A stretch of 64,000 nt of DNA from the NCBI GenBank assembly GCA_014529385.2, contig CM043942.1, positions 22,774,991-22,838,990 on the forward strand, read 5' to 3'. Position numbers and translations under genes: made by a program. Positions 50,434 through 61,923 of this stretch are shown in pieces. This DNA is from Adiantum capillus-veneris. Lineage: Eukaryota; Streptophyta; Polypodiopsida; Polypodiales; Pteridaceae. The stretch's first letter is position 1. Every line of letters begins with the position of its first letter. The notes under the pieces are model-generated. The model was not told the DNA's origin and ran no database searches. It saw only the letters and a program-made list of their open reading frames with translations.

Positions 50434-51136
50434 TGTTATGAGCACGTATAGAGCTAGAGGAGAGCAAGAGGAGGCGCTCACAATGTACAAGAACTTGGAC
50501 TTGATGATAAGCTTAATATTAATTACAAGACTTAATACTTTATTAAGAGAGCTAGATACAAGACTTGGATTACATGACTTGAGTACAAGACAAGGCTTGA
50601 TTGCAAGGACAAGACTTGAACATAAGAACTAGCAGAGGGATTTCCTCATAGGAGGCTCACAATTGGGGTTGGCAAGACTTGTGGCCCAAGACCCCTATTT
50701 ATACTAGTGCTTGAGGAGGTTACTTGAGGAGGTTAGGACTTTCTAGGTTCTTCTTGAGGAGGTTAGAATCTTTTAGAACCTTCGATCCTTCTAGTTCTTC
50801 TAGAACCTTCTGGATCCTTCTTCAACTTTCTAGAGCTTTCCAGAAACTTTTAGTTTCTTATGGAATCTTCTCCAAGCTTTTAGAAACTTCTTGATCCTTC
50901 TAGTTCTTCTAGAACCTTCTAGATCCTTCTTCACCTTTCTAGAGGTTTCCAGAAACTTCGAGATTCTTCCAGAATCTTCTCCATGCTTCTAGAAACTTCT
51001 AGAATCTCCTTGATACTTTAGAACCTTCTAGAATGTTCTAGATCCTTCTAGATTCTTCTAGAGCCTTCTAGCGATGATGTAGGCGATGACACATGCGATG
51101 ATGCAGGCAGCGACTGACTCTCAAGCATCCATGACA
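50434..51136 (-). repeat. 3' LTR of the chromovirus, HSE-rich
   Basis: 703 bases. Roughly 50,740-51,070 is a run of short degenerate repeats rich in TTCTAGAACCTTCT and TTTCCAGAAACTT, i.e. consecutive inverted nTTCn/nGAAn units. Confidence 0.88.
50740..51070. promoter_or_regulatory. Cluster of heat-shock-element-like motifs
   Basis: Perfect three-unit HSEs (nTTCnnGAAnnTTCn) such as CTTCTAGAACCTTCT recur, several extended by further partial units (TTTCTAGAGCTTTCCAGAAA). HSEs are bound by trimeric heat-shock factors. The same cluster occurs at 53,030-53,240 in the other LTR. Confidence 0.65.
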
Positions 51137-51148
51137 TTACCCCCTCCT

Positions 51149-52235
51149 CTACCGACGAGTTCCATGAGGATCAGTGGTGTTCCTTGACTGGGGCTTCCAT
51201 GGATGCTGTTGATGGAACTCTTGGACTTTGAGAGATGCATGCTGAAGATTGTGTGTTGGTTCCAAGGTTCGTTCACTAACATCATAGCCTTTCCAATGCA
51301 CCAAGTACTGTAACCTGCCACACGAAACTCGAGAATCTAGGACTTTCTTGACCTCATATTCGTCATGTCCTTGAATCTCAACCGGAGGAGGTGGTTGTAG
51401 GGCTCTTCCTGGGATCTTAGATGTGTGACAAGGTTCTAGGACTAAGACATGAAAGACAGGATGGATTTTCATGGATGAGGGAAATCGGAGTCGGTAGGTG
51501 ACTGGATTGACTTAACGGATAATTTAAACGGGCCAAGACTTCAATAATCAAGCTTTTGACAGGGACGAGATGAACGCGGATCATGCCGGAGGAGCCACAC
51601 TTTATCCCCTTCTTTGTATTTTGGATACTGCATGTGATGGAGATCTGCACTTTCCTTACACTTGGATTGAGCTTCTTTGATATGAATTGTAAGTTCTTTG
51701 TGAATTGCAGATAATTGTTGTGTAAGATGAATAGTAGCTAGATTCTTGACTTGTTGGTGTTTGTGGATATCCTGTTTGGGATGTTGACCATAATTAGCAA
51801 AGAATGGAGTGTGACGGGTGGAGGCATGAAAATTGTATTGTAGGAGAATTTTGCTAGCGGTAGGAGCTCGACCCAATTTTCTTGGTGATAATTGATTGTA
51901 CAACGGAGATATTGTTCCAAAACTTTATTCACTCTCTCTGTTTGCCCATCACTTTGTGAGTGATTGGCTGAGAAGAGGTTGATTTGTACTCCGAGTAGCT
52001 TGAATAAGCTTTTCCAAAAGCTTGATAGCAATTCTGTTCCTTGATTTGAAACAATGTCACCTGGAAGTCCACGATAGCGGTAAATATCCTCAAAGAAAAG
52101 CTTCTCCATTTCTTTTCGAATGAATGAAGAAGGGTGATAGCCTTGACGTAGCTTGCTAAGCTTGGTTTTAACAACTACTTCTGCAAAGCATGTTGAGAGA
52201 AGCGTGTCGATGAGATTAATTTTGAGAAGCACCAT
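51149..52235 (-). pseudogene. Chromovirus integrase C-terminal half with chromodomain
   Basis: Integrase core residues DIVSNQGTELLSSFWKSLF and HSQSDGQTERVNKVLEQYL (about 52,060-51,900) supply the second D and the E of the triad. Next are PFFANYGQHPK, the KYKEGDKVWLL motif and FHVLVLEPCHT. The chromodomain is EYEVKKVLDSR...LVHWKGYDVSERTLEP (about 51,370-51,240). Frames shift twice. In chromoviruses this domain steers integration to particular chromatin; here it has no RT to act with. Confidence 0.82.
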
Positions 52236-52461
52236 CCGAATAAACCTTTGGTTGCATGCATATAAACATCTCTGCTTGTTGGAAGAAGCCTCTAAATTTC
52301 GATCCTATCCCATCATAGTTTTCAGGTAAGTTGTCCTTGGTCTCCTTCCTTTGTTGTGGTGAACTAGTTGAAACCACGAGAAGATTTTTGAACGTATTGG
52401 CTTCTTGGACTGGTGATTGAGGCTCTTGTACTATTGGACTTGGAAAGTGTGGTTTCTCTAC

Positions 52462-52707
52462 TTAACCCCTTGGACTAGCCAAAATCATGGGTTGATTTTG
52501 GAATATAGTGGCTTTATGGAGTTCTTGCGCTGGGGGTTGAAGCTCTTGGGAATGGGATGGGGGTTGAAGCTCTTGCACCACTAGACTTGGCAAGTGTGAT
52601 TGCTCTTTTTTCTGTTGTGCATGTAGCTCCTCCATTTGTTGTTGCACCTTTTGCAAGGTGGATGCAATGCTTTCCAAAATACATTGTTGCATGGCTAGGT
52701 AAGCCAT
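52462..52707 (-). pseudogene. Chromovirus gag N-terminal fragment
   Basis: An ATG 30 bases inside the 5' LTR starts MAYLAMQQCILESIASTLQK, a short glutamine-rich coiled-coil-like segment (QQQMEELHAQQKKEQ). It ends at a stop at 52,462. The remainder of gag to integrase is deleted, with the junction between about 52,240 and 52,460. Confidence 0.55.
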
Positions 52708-52736
52708 GATGGCAGTCTTGCCAAGCTGTTATGAGT

Positions 52737-53307
52737 GCGTATAGAGCTAGAGGAGAGCAAGAGGAGGCGCTCACAATGTACAAGAACTTGGACTTGATGT
52801 TAAGCTTAATATTAATTACGAGACTTAATACTTTATTAAGAGAGCTAGATACAAGACTTGGATTACATGACTTGAGTACAAGACAAGGCTTGATTGCAAG
52901 GACAACACTTGAACATAAGAACTAGCAGAGGGATTTCCTCATAGGATCCTCACAACTGGGGTTGGAAAGACTGAGGGGCTTGTGGCTCAAGACCCCTATT
53001 TATACTAGAGCTTGAGGAGGTTAGGACTTTCTAGGTTCTTCTTGAGGAGGTTAGAATCTTCTAGAACCTTCTTGATCCTTCTAGTTCTTCTAGAACCTTC
53101 TGGATCCTTCTTCAACTTTCTAGAGCTTTCCAGAAACTTCGAGATTCTTTCGGAATCTTCTCCATGCTTCTAGAAACTTCTAGAATCTCCTTGATACTTT
53201 AGAACCTTCTAGATCCTTCTAGATTCTTCTCGAGCCTTCTAGAGATGATGTAGGCAATGACACAGGTGATGATGCAGGCAGCGACTGACTCTCAAGCATC
53301 CATGACA
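52737..53307 (-). repeat. 5' LTR of the chromovirus, HSE-rich
   Basis: 571 bases. It is shorter than the partner because the TTCTAGAA-type repeats have contracted; elsewhere the two align closely. Confidence 0.88.
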
Positions 53308-53312
53308 CATTG

Positions 53313-54720
53313 GGCCTAAATTGATAAGAGAGGCACAATATTTGCACATTGGGCCTAGATTTCCCAATAGGCATTTGGCGCTCAAACATCAAGCACCAAG
53401 CATTTTCCTTTCAACATGCAAAGCTCATGGAAAAGCATCCAATATCAATTCCACAACTTGCCTTGAACATAGGTATGCACTTGCTCCCTCGAAATGCAAC
53501 CATGCTTCAATCTTTCGTCTTCTCATCTTTGCAAATATCCCCCAAGTGCTATATGAAAAATATCAATGCCTCTTAGAGTATAATCTTTTGCCATCCTCAT
53601 CCTTGAGGACCAGCTTCACCTAAACATAGCCCTAATATAGCTTCATCTTGCCTACTTTCTCATACATTAATTATGGAGAAAAGATGCATGTTCAAACACA
53701 CAAGATGATAAACCAAAACCATTGTGTGTTGTATCAACCCACTCAATTGGAATTCATTGTCATGACCATCAAGAGTTACCATTATTAAAGATAACAAGTT
53801 TGAATGCTACAACAAATGTGACAAATTTGTAATGGTAGAAAATATCAAGTTGAGCTACGATGCAATCAAATTGTGCTTCTCCCAATTCTATAGAGTATTG
53901 CAAGTCAGAATATTCTTCCTACACTATGTTTGGGTCTTGTAACTCTAACATATACACTTGAGCTAGGGCTCACTAAATTTTTTTTGAAGCTTACTTTCTC
54001 GTGCCACTCAAACTTATGGTTGTCATCCACAAGAGAATTAACCACTATCTATTTTGTTTGTTTGATGAAGGATTGATCATTGAAGGCCTCATTGTGACAT
54101 AGCCTTCTTGAAACACCTGGAAGGGCTTGTTGTGCAACATGGCCACCGTTGGGAAGAGCTTCAAATTTTTTGTCATGCATGTGAAGGTAGGGTAACTCTC
54201 AAAGGAAGGGTTGCAAATTCCAGCATGACCATAGAGGTGTCAATTTGCATATTTCTTCTTGAAGGTGGTGTGTCATTTAGGCACGTGTCACACTAGGATG
54301 GGCAGTAGGCGGCCATGCCCAAGCGTCACGCTAGGACGGGTAGTAGGCGGCCATGCCCAAGCGTCATGGGCGCGGCCATCTTCCAAAAGTAGTGCGCGAA
54401 TGCATCTCAAACATTTCGAACTCTCTTTCTCAAATTGTAACTTGGACGTTCACCATTTGGCTAAAGGAAAATAGAGGGGAAATGCCTCCCGCTCTTTTCG
54501 GACGTTACCCGGCAGCCGATGAGTAACGTGGCTGCTAGCATCCTGAAGAGGATTCTCTGAAAAAAAGATGTGCATAATAACAGTAGTAAATGCAGTGTGA
54601 CACCAACATGGGCCGGCTACCCACGAAACGAAGGCGGTCGGGTGTTCCAGTGTGACATCGTCCTTAGCTTGATATTTACCCATATAATGTATATTTGGCA
54701 AAATGGCAGAATGACAGTTC
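53313..54720. other. Unrecognised sequence with a 37-bp tandem repeat
   Basis: No gene. Two units, 54,287-54,323 and 54,324-54,360, contain GTCACGCTAGGACGGGTAGT and GGCGGCCATGCCCAAGC, with a third partial start at 54,361. Composition turns GC-richer from here toward the DUF3007 gene. Confidence 0.5.
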
Positions 54721-54723
54721 TAA

Positions 54724-55038
54724 GGCTGGGTTCAGACGGGGCGGCGGAAGAGAGAGAGAAAGGGGCGTGCCTCCTCCATGGCAACATCTCATTGGCTGGC
54801 AAAAAGCAAAGGTATTTCCGGACCCACCATTTCATGAGCGACCCTCCCACCCTCGGAAATGAGGTACTTCCACCCGAAAGCTGCACATCTTCAGCCACGT
54901 AGGAGATTGGTGCAATTCCAGCCATTGATTTGGTGTTGACCACTCAAACTGCTCACCCTCCCTCCGCTTTGTGTGAATTCTATGGGTGGCGGAACAGGAA
55001 AATGCATTGTACTACCGCCGCCCCGTCTGAACCCACCC
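54724..55038. mobile_element. Tourist/PIF-Harbinger-type MITE
   Basis: A 315-base element with inverted ends GGCTGGGTTCAGACGGGGCG at left and, read from the right, GGGTGGGTTCAGACGGGGCG, extended by GCGG. The flanking TAA occurs at 54,721-54,723 and 55,039-55,041. TAA duplication plus GGG/GGC-type ends is the PIF/Harbinger signature. No coding capacity. It ends 27 bases before the ATG of the downstream gene. Confidence 0.82.
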
Positions 55039-55065
55039 TAAGAGCTAGCTGATCAGTAGTCGAGC

Positions 55066-55440
55066 ATGGGGACTGCACCGTGTGTTTGCTTGGCCCCGCC
55101 GCTCGCGCCATGTTTATCGAGAAGCCCCACTAAGCTCTCTGGTTTCCAGGGCACCTTCCTTGTCGGTTGCTCCTCAGCATCTCTACTCACAAGGAGATCG
55201 CTCAATTACTTGCACAATCACAGAAAGGCCTCTGCTCTCTGCATCAGGAGCGACAGCAATGGAAGTGCTGATGAGAAGGTTGTTCTCCACACACACACAC
55301 ACACACACGCACGATTGCTTCATTAATCTTCTCTCTTTTCTCTGTCTTTCCAGCCACCTTTTGGGTACACAAGAAAGGACGTCCTTCTGATTGGTCTTGG
55401 ATTAACCCTTACTGGAGTGGGCCTTAAGTATGGGCTTGAG
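55066..55440 (+). CDS. DUF3007 plastid protein (DAC-like), exons 1-2, partial
   Basis: Exon 1 (55,066-55,278) starts MGTAPCVCLAPPLAPC and is a Ser/Arg-rich chloroplast transit peptide through IRSDSNGSADEK. Exon 2 (55,354-55,440) encodes PPFGYTRKDVLLIGLGLTLT...GLKYGLE, the first membrane helix of DUF3007. The donors are AAG|GTTGTT and GAG|GTAGTT, and the acceptor is TTTCCAG|CCACC; both junctions have phase 0. The Arabidopsis member I recall with this domain is DAC (At3g17930), a thylakoid protein needed for cytochrome b6f accumulation; the symbol is from memory. The remaining exons (second helix and charged tail) are not visible before the window ends, so intron 2 is very long or the gene is truncated. 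A (CA)n tract sits in intron 1. Confidence 0.7.
55279..55353 (+). other. Intron 1 of the DUF3007 gene
   Basis: 75 bases from GTTGTT to TTTCCAG, containing (AC)n at about 55,290-55,313 and a good polypyrimidine tract before the acceptor. Confidence 0.7.
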
Positions 55441-55599
55441 GTAGTTTTTGTTATTTGTTGCTTAAGTGCTTTTTGGATTGCTTTGCTATTGGGTTTGACA
55501 GTGCATCCAATGTGCTAGATAATTAGCCATCTTGCCTGATTAACGTGTGTTTTCGACCCCAAAGATTTCCTTTTTTAGCCAAGAGATATGTAACACTTG

Positions 55600-56160
55600 A
55601 AGGTCAGCATTTTACTATCTTGAAGAACTTCTTTGGTTGATCACTAGTTGCAAAGTGCAACAGAAGGAATCTACAAACTTAAACTTCTTGTAAACTTTCC
55701 TGTAGCTACTTATCGTGGACCTTGAGGTCTGTCCTAGTCCCTTGAGCTGCTTCAACCTTGATTTGCAGACACTCCAAGAACATATGTTCAATTCCACACC
55801 TTTCGCATTTTCCTTCAACAAGCCTACTAAAGGGGCATTCCAAAAACACATGTTTAATGTCACAATGTCCACACTTTGGAATCTCCTTAGAATTTCTTGC
55901 TCCTCAAAGATCTTTTGTTGATGATGTAGTATGGTTTTGAGCTTGCGGGCTTTTATATTGAGGCTATTGAGAAGATTGTGGCTCTAATCTAGTGACTCCT
56001 TTGTAGATGTGGGCAATTTTTAAGATGCTGTTACCATCCACAATACTTACATCCCAATCTTTGTGTGAAATCCCCGCCCATTAGTGTTTATGTTTCTTAG
56101 GCATGTAGTTTAGGTCACCTTTGAGGAATTTGCTGAGAGATGATACATCGCTAACCGTGT
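55600..56160 (-). pseudogene. LINE ORF2 3' fragment in presumed intron
   Basis: The minus strand shows repeated zinc-binding segments of the type CDIKHVFLECPFSRL and CGIEHMFLECLQIK. Upstream is a KDWDVSIVDGNSILKIAHIY-like connector. These are the C-terminal CCHC-type pieces of plant LINEs. Heavily frameshifted; the ends were not resolved. Confidence 0.5.
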
Positions 56161-56254
56161 AGCTCCCCCCTTCCTAGAAGGACCTTAGGATCACTTTGTG
56201 AACGTTCCATGTAAGTACGCTTACCGATTCCAAAGCGGCTGCCAAGCTTGAACT

Positions 56255-56749
<495 letters not shown>

Positions 56750-58026
56750 TGTCAGGTGTAGCAAAAGTGTTTAAGGATTTAGCTTGGATTAAATATTCCA
56801 CACAAACACAAGGCTACTTTACTTCACTTGAAAAAAGAATCTAAACTAAACGCAATGAATGAGAGAGACACATAGAGAGACAACATGGCATTTCGGGTCC
56901 CAACCATCCTCAAGGGGCCCCTTGCTCTGTTGCCAGAGCAAGTACTTGCTTTATTACTTGCACAATACTGATACAATGATTCTTAATGTTGAGATGCTAA
57001 TGGGTACTTGATGCAGATGCTTGGTAATGCTGAGAAACTGAAGGGTACCGCGGAAGATACTGAGAGGTACTGCTAAGTATGCTTCGTACCTGAGAGGTTA
57101 AGTGCTAGGTATTGTGGGTACTTGGTACTGTGGGGTACTTTGAGTATGGAAGGTACTTGGTACTGTGGGTACTTTGAATATTGAAGGTACTTGGGTGCTA
57201 AGGACATGGAGGTCGTGAAGATCCTACGCTAAGCTAGGCAGGAGCCAAGCCAAAACACAAGGGGTGCTAGATGCTGGGGTATTGCGTCGACGACGACGAG
57301 GGGTACTTGTGCTGCGGTGTTGCTGAGGTTCTAATGGAGACTGCTGGAGATGCTTGGTGCTGCGAGGAGGAGGAGGAGGACGAGGCTGGGGGTTGATATG
57401 CTATCGCCGAGGACAACGATGGCTGAAAACTGAAAACGCTGATGGTTTAAGGCTGAAAACTGAAAAACGCTGATGGAGTTGCGGCGAAGACGGCGATTGC
57501 GACAAGGCTAGGGATGTATGCTGAAAAAGCTGAGGCTCTGGATGCCAAAACGCTGAGGGGCTGAGATCCAATACCGTTGGGTACTACTGAGATGAGGCGC
57601 ATCTGTGGGTCTTGCTTCTTCCTCTGCCTCTTCTGCCTTCTATTGGCACCCAAAGGGCTTCTTTAATAGGTCTTTTAGCCATTTTTCCTACTTGCTTTTA
57701 ATAAATGTCATGTCAAAAGTCACTTATTAATAAATGACTTAAGTGACTGCTCATATGCCTTTATGCTGAAATGTTGTACTGTGCAAGAGAGCGTATGCAA
57801 CTATGACTTGCCTAATTGTGACTAGGTCCTAAGCTAAGACCGACATTGGTCTGTAGCATAAGCATGTCCATGTGGCGCAAGTGAAGTGTGCACGTGACAT
57901 GATATGTCCAGAGAAAAGGTTCGGTCTCATGTGTAGCCAGTGGTTACAGAGGTTATGTGTTACTAGCTCTCTGTGACGTAAGGTGTCGCATATTTGATAC
58001 CACTTTTCCTATACAGTAATGTCACA
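56750..58026 (-). repeat. Possible LTR, low confidence
   Basis: On the minus strand it begins TGTGACATTACTG and ends GCTACACCTGACA, i.e. TG...CA over 1,277 bases. Its interior repeats AAAACGCTGA and CTGAAAACTG phrases, as do the inverted LTRs at 59.3-63.1 kb. No flanking duplication or partner LTR was found. A run of degenerate GGTACTTGGTACTGTGGGTA repeats lies at about 57,110-57,190. Confidence 0.4.
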
Positions 58027-58078
58027 ATGGAAAAGGTAGACCCACAATGTACTTCTAAATCTATTCTGCAAAAGTATG

Positions 58079-58660
58079 TCAAAAGGTGGAAATTGGCAGG
58101 CAGGCATCCCAAAATCTTTGGTTGCAAAGTTGAAGAGCATTCGAAGGGTACATCGTGAAATCAAACCATGTTGCAGTTATATCTACTTTGAACGTCTCAT
58201 AAAAAAAGCTTGGGTAGAAAGCAAACTTGAAGTCATGCCAGGTCTTTGGACTGTGTGGTTTGTTGGTTAGGGTAGCCCACAATGTCAAATCACTATCTTT
58301 GAGAAAAGAAGTGACTCGTAGCAACTTGGGTTCTGCTATAAAATTCCCGTTACTGAACTGGACGTCAAACTATTGTAAAAACTTGAGAGCATTGTGGGAA
58401 TCTTAGATGCCTGAGAAGGTGAAAAATTTAACTGTAGCATCGCCATCCTTGAAAGGTTTTGGACCTGATTGTGCCATCGGAGGTGCTGAGTAATAATAAT
58501 AATGGTGATGGTGCCCATCCGCTACATAAGTGGGTGCAGTTGTTGGTGGGGGAAGGGTGCAGTAGGGATTTGTAGTGGTACTTTGGAAACCACACGTGGT
58601 CGCTCTCGTGAAGCCATGTTCTTGAAAATGCCTCCCAGAAACTGAGAGACATCTTTGGAG
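58079..58660 (-). pseudogene. Retrotransposon gag fragment
   Basis: The minus strand reads VTSFLKDSDLTLWATLTNK and TWHDFKFAFYPSFF, matching the helical core of the Retrotrans_gag family (a tryptophan-rich block followed by W-x2-F-x3-F). Upstream segments are frameshifted. It is not correctly placed relative to the candidate LTR at 56,750-58,026, so the two may be unrelated. Confidence 0.5.
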
Positions 58661-58968
58661 TTCTATTGTGAAAAAGTAGTTGGGTAATTTCGGGGAGGAT
58701 CAGAGGAGGAAATCTGGGAAGGATGGGGTGGCATAACGGGGTTAGCAGGGGGATTCAAGGTGCTCAAATAACTATGCAAAGCTTCCAAATCAATCCTGCC
58801 ATCCGTCGGCCTTTGTCTTTGTTGTTTTGCTAAATATACTAATTGTTGTACTACATGGGCATGCGTCTCGTCAGGGAGCCTCTTGGTGGATTCCTTCCTT
58901 CAAGAGTGTGATCTCCTAGTGCTCTGTCAATGACTTTGACTTGTTGAGACAGATGGGACTTTATATAG

Positions 58969-59346
58969 GTGAACTATGCTTTGATGTCTACAATGATCAA
59001 GGACAGAGATCCTCTGACAGTTGAGGAGGCGCTTTCACAACCGGAGTGGAAGTTGGCCATGCAGAAAGAACTTGATTCCATCAAGAACAACAACACTTGG
59101 GAGTTGGTTCTGTGGCTTGCCAAGCGGAAAGTGATTTATATCAAATGGGTCTACATGACCAAGTACGAATCTAGTGGTTCTTTGGACAAGCACAAGGCAA
59201 GGCTAGTTGCTAAGGGCTTCTCTCAGAAAACTGGTGTGGACTATGACAAGACCTTTGCACTGACTGCAAGGATGGTGACCATTCAAATAATTTTTTCCTT
59301 TGTTGCCTTTTTTCGGGTGGCCGGTTTTGTTAGATGGATGTTGTTT
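58969..59346 (+). pseudogene. Copia reverse-transcriptase N-terminal fragment
   Basis: The plus strand encodes PLTVEEALSQPEWKLAMQKE, NNNTWELV, KWVYMTKYESSGSLDKHKAR and GFSQKTGVDYDKTFALTARM, the opening of the Copia RVT_2 domain. It stops abruptly where the LTR at 59,348 begins, without a polypurine tract. That implies a deletion or recombination joint between the RT and the 3' LTR. Confidence 0.75.
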
Positions 59347-59347
59347 C

Positions 59348-60561
59348 TGTCACGTGCACATCTAACCCTATGTGTTTGTGGACAAGCTACTTCATGAAAA
59401 GGGTTCAGTTCAGTTCAGTCAGCCTAGATTAGGAGCGTTCTGGCACTTTTGTGAGACTGTTCGCAAACCGTGCATGTCCAGGCACTTAGAGTAGATGCAT
59501 ATCCTCTGGTTGCACACAACATGATCATCAGATTACCATTAGAACCCATCAAGAGCATTTTTACAGTGCACATACCTATTTTCTCTATTTTAGCCATTTT
59601 TCAATTATTATTTTCAAGTGACTTTTGCTGGGAAACTGGGTAGGGCAATTTGGCCAAGTGAGTATATTAGTAAACCTAGCGCTAGCACTTCCTGGCAGAA
59701 GAGGCAGCAGGGACCAAATATCAAGCAGTGCACCTTCTCAGCAAGAGAACCCCCCCCCCCCCCCCCTCCTTCCCCCGCGGCAAAACCTAGTGTTTTCAGC
59801 CAAGACAAAGCCCAACGTTTTCAGCATTGCAGATCAGCCAGCATTTTGCATTTGTAGATTCCCTAGCGACAGTAGACTCAGCAGATACCTAGCGTTTCTG
59901 CATGAGACCCCCAATCAGACCTAGCGTTTTTGGAGCAGCAAATCAGCTCAGCGTTTTGCAGTTCCCTTGCGACAGAACCCCCAGAAGCATCAACGTTTTC
60001 AGTTTGTAGTAGTCAGATCCCGCAGTAGAAGTCCTTAACCTTGCAGATCTCACCTTCCCGCAGCAGATCCTCGGTGCACGGTCGTGTTTGCAGATTCAGC
60101 CCAGGAAACGTAGATGCCGAAATCTGCGTTTTCAATGTGTCGTCGTCGCATCGTTGTCATCGCCGTCGTCATTGACATAGAGGCAGAATTCAGCAGATAA
60201 AGATTTGCAGATTTCAGCCATTAGCGTTTTCAGATTTCAGCCCGTCTTGTCGTCATCCTCATTGTCGTGGACATCGTCGGCAAGTCCATTGCATTGTAGA
60301 GATTTGTGCAATCAATAGTAGACCGCTCTCGCCATAGAGAGTGGGGCCTTTGGAGAAGGGTTTGACAACATTCTGGTGTCGTATTCTTCTCTCTCCATCT
60401 CTCAATTTCAGTACCTTCATTCAGAGTGTTCACTATGTTTGTGTTCATTGCACTCTCTCACTAAAGGAACGGAAGGCTCTCCCTTCTGTAAGTAAAAGGA
60501 ACCCTTGAGCTCAGTTCGGAGCACTCATCTTGAGCAAAGTTCAACATTCACATCCGCTGCA
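59348..60561 (+). repeat. LTR, left member of an inverted pair
   Basis: TGTCACGTGCAC...CATCCGCTGCA, 1,214 bases. It aligns with the complement of 61,924-63,135 along most of its length, including GTTCGCAAACCGTGCATGTCC and the CACTCTCTCACTAAAGGAAC block. A poly-C run lies at about 59,750-59,766. Confidence 0.65.
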
Positions 60562-61054
60562 TAAAGATTTGCAGATTTCAGCCATTAGCTTTTTCAGATT
60601 TCAGCCCATCTCGTCGTCGTCCTCATCGTCGTCGACAAGTCCATTGCATTGTAGAGATTTGTGCAATCAATAGTAGACCGCTCTCGCCATAGAGAGTGGG
60701 GCCTTTGGAGGAGGGTTTGACAACATTTTGGTGTCGAATTCTTCTCTCTCTATCTCTCAGTTTTAGCACCTTCATTCAGAGTGTTCACCACTTTGTTTGT
60801 GTTCATTGCACTCTCTCACTAAAGGAACGGAAGGCTCTCCCTTCCGAGAGCTTTCCAAAATCTCATAGCAGAGGAAAAATCCTCTTAGTATTCATAGAGT
60901 AGCTTTCACACTCTCTCAGTCAGAAGCAGAAAAGAAAGAATAGAGAACGGGCTTATGCTGCGTTCTTGTGCTTGTAAAGATTCTCACTTAGTAATAAAGA
61001 TAATCTCTTTATGCGGGGGACCAACCCATCTTCAGGTACCCAATGAAGTGTCAA

Positions 61055-61089
<35 letters not shown>

Positions 61090-61100
61090 AATTCTCTTGA
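60562..61100 (+). repeat. Duplicated LTR segment
   Basis: 60,550-60,845 repeats 60,190-60,480 in the same orientation (GCAGATTTCAGCCATTAG, ATAGAGAGTGGGGCCTTTGG, AAGGAACGGAAGGCTCTCCC). It continues into a different end with GCGGGGGACCAACCC. It is probably the tail of a second, related LTR. A (TC)n tract at 61,057-61,088 follows. Confidence 0.6.
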
Positions 61101-61229
61101 GTATTTGAAGTATAATTGAAAGTCAGTTTACGCTTCCGTATTTTTGTGACAAACCGTCAGCTGTCTGATCACTGGCCTCTGTCAAGGAACCACGGTCCAC
61201 CAGCCTATGTGTCGTGGGTACGTGTGCTG

Positions 61230-61905
61230 GGCATGATCAGCCTTGGAAGGCTGCGCATGCGTTGTGGGTTGAGATCTCCTGCGAGGACAGGCCTTTGCTA
61301 AGTAGCCCATCTGCCTGCAAATGAAGCATTGGTTCAGGAGTCCCGAATACTCCACCCTCTTAGATGCGTACTAAAGGCACACTGACAGCCTTAGTTGCAA
61401 TTGAAGCTGCTCTTCGTGGGGTCTCCAAGACTGTTCCTATCTCAGAACCAATCCTGGAAAGAAGCGGTAGGTACTCCCTCTGCAAGCCAGGGAAGCAGAC
61501 CGAAATAAGCAAGTTTGCCTCCTCGACAAGAACATCCGCCAGGCCATGGCGTCACTATCGGAAATGAGCTTTGACCGCTCGGATGGCCAACGGTCTCATT
61601 GAGATGACCCTGGTAGCCATCTCGGGAGTCTCAAACTCTATCTGATAGTATCCTTGCGTGAGAAGCTGGATGTCAATGATCTTTCCCACCTCTTCTAAAA
61701 GGCGGGCCTGTAGAAGGTCACGTACCTCTCCACGATTGGGACGATTGCCGATAATCTTGCAGATGACAGAGGTGGCCTGAAGGCGCTCCTCCTCTGTTGC
61801 AAGGCTCGCTTGCTTTGCTGGCGACAGAGCAAGTCGGATGGGCTCGGTGGGGTTGGGCGCAGGGGCTTCAACAGAGTCCCTTTGTGTCGGAGCACGAGCT
61901 TCCAT
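61230..61905 (-). pseudogene. Gag-like (DUF4283 / zinc-knuckle type) fragment
   Basis: ATG at 61,905 (MEARAPTQRDSVEAPAP), then a conserved globular part (VICKIIGNRPNRGEVRDLLQ, IDIQLLTQGYYQIEFE, RPLAIRAVKAHFR). After a stop the fragment continues with EANLLISVCFPGLQREYLP-type sequence and a zinc-knuckle-like CFICRQMGYLAKAC at about 61,330-61,285, in which Tyr replaces the expected His. DUF4283-plus-knuckle proteins are usually first ORFs of plant retroelements. Frameshifted. Confidence 0.55.
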
Positions 61906-61923
61906 CTGTGTTTGCTTGTTAGG

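Larger units (their letters stand above)
50434..53307 (-). mobile_element. Chromovirus (Ty3/gypsy) deletion derivative, 2.87 kb
   Basis: LTRs at 50,434-51,136 and 52,737-53,307 (TGTTATGAG...CCATGACA) are flanked by CATTG on both sides (50,429-50,433 and 53,308-53,312). The interior holds only the N-terminus of gag and the C-terminal half of integrase with a chromodomain. Gag C-terminus, protease, RT and RNase H are deleted. On the element strand a purine run (AGAGGAGGGGG) abuts the 3' LTR. The PBS was not identified; the sequence after the 5' LTR is GCTTGGCAAGACTGCC. Non-autonomous. Confidence 0.88.

Noticed and set aside
54287-54360. Two 37-bp GC-rich repeats as a regulatory array
   Set aside because: Only two and a part copies, no known motif, and no gene within 700 bases apart from the one behind the MITE.
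56750-58026. Complete solo LTR with gag at 58.1-58.7 kb as its element
   Set aside because: No target duplication, and the gag lies on the wrong side for this orientation. Kept only as a low-confidence repeat.
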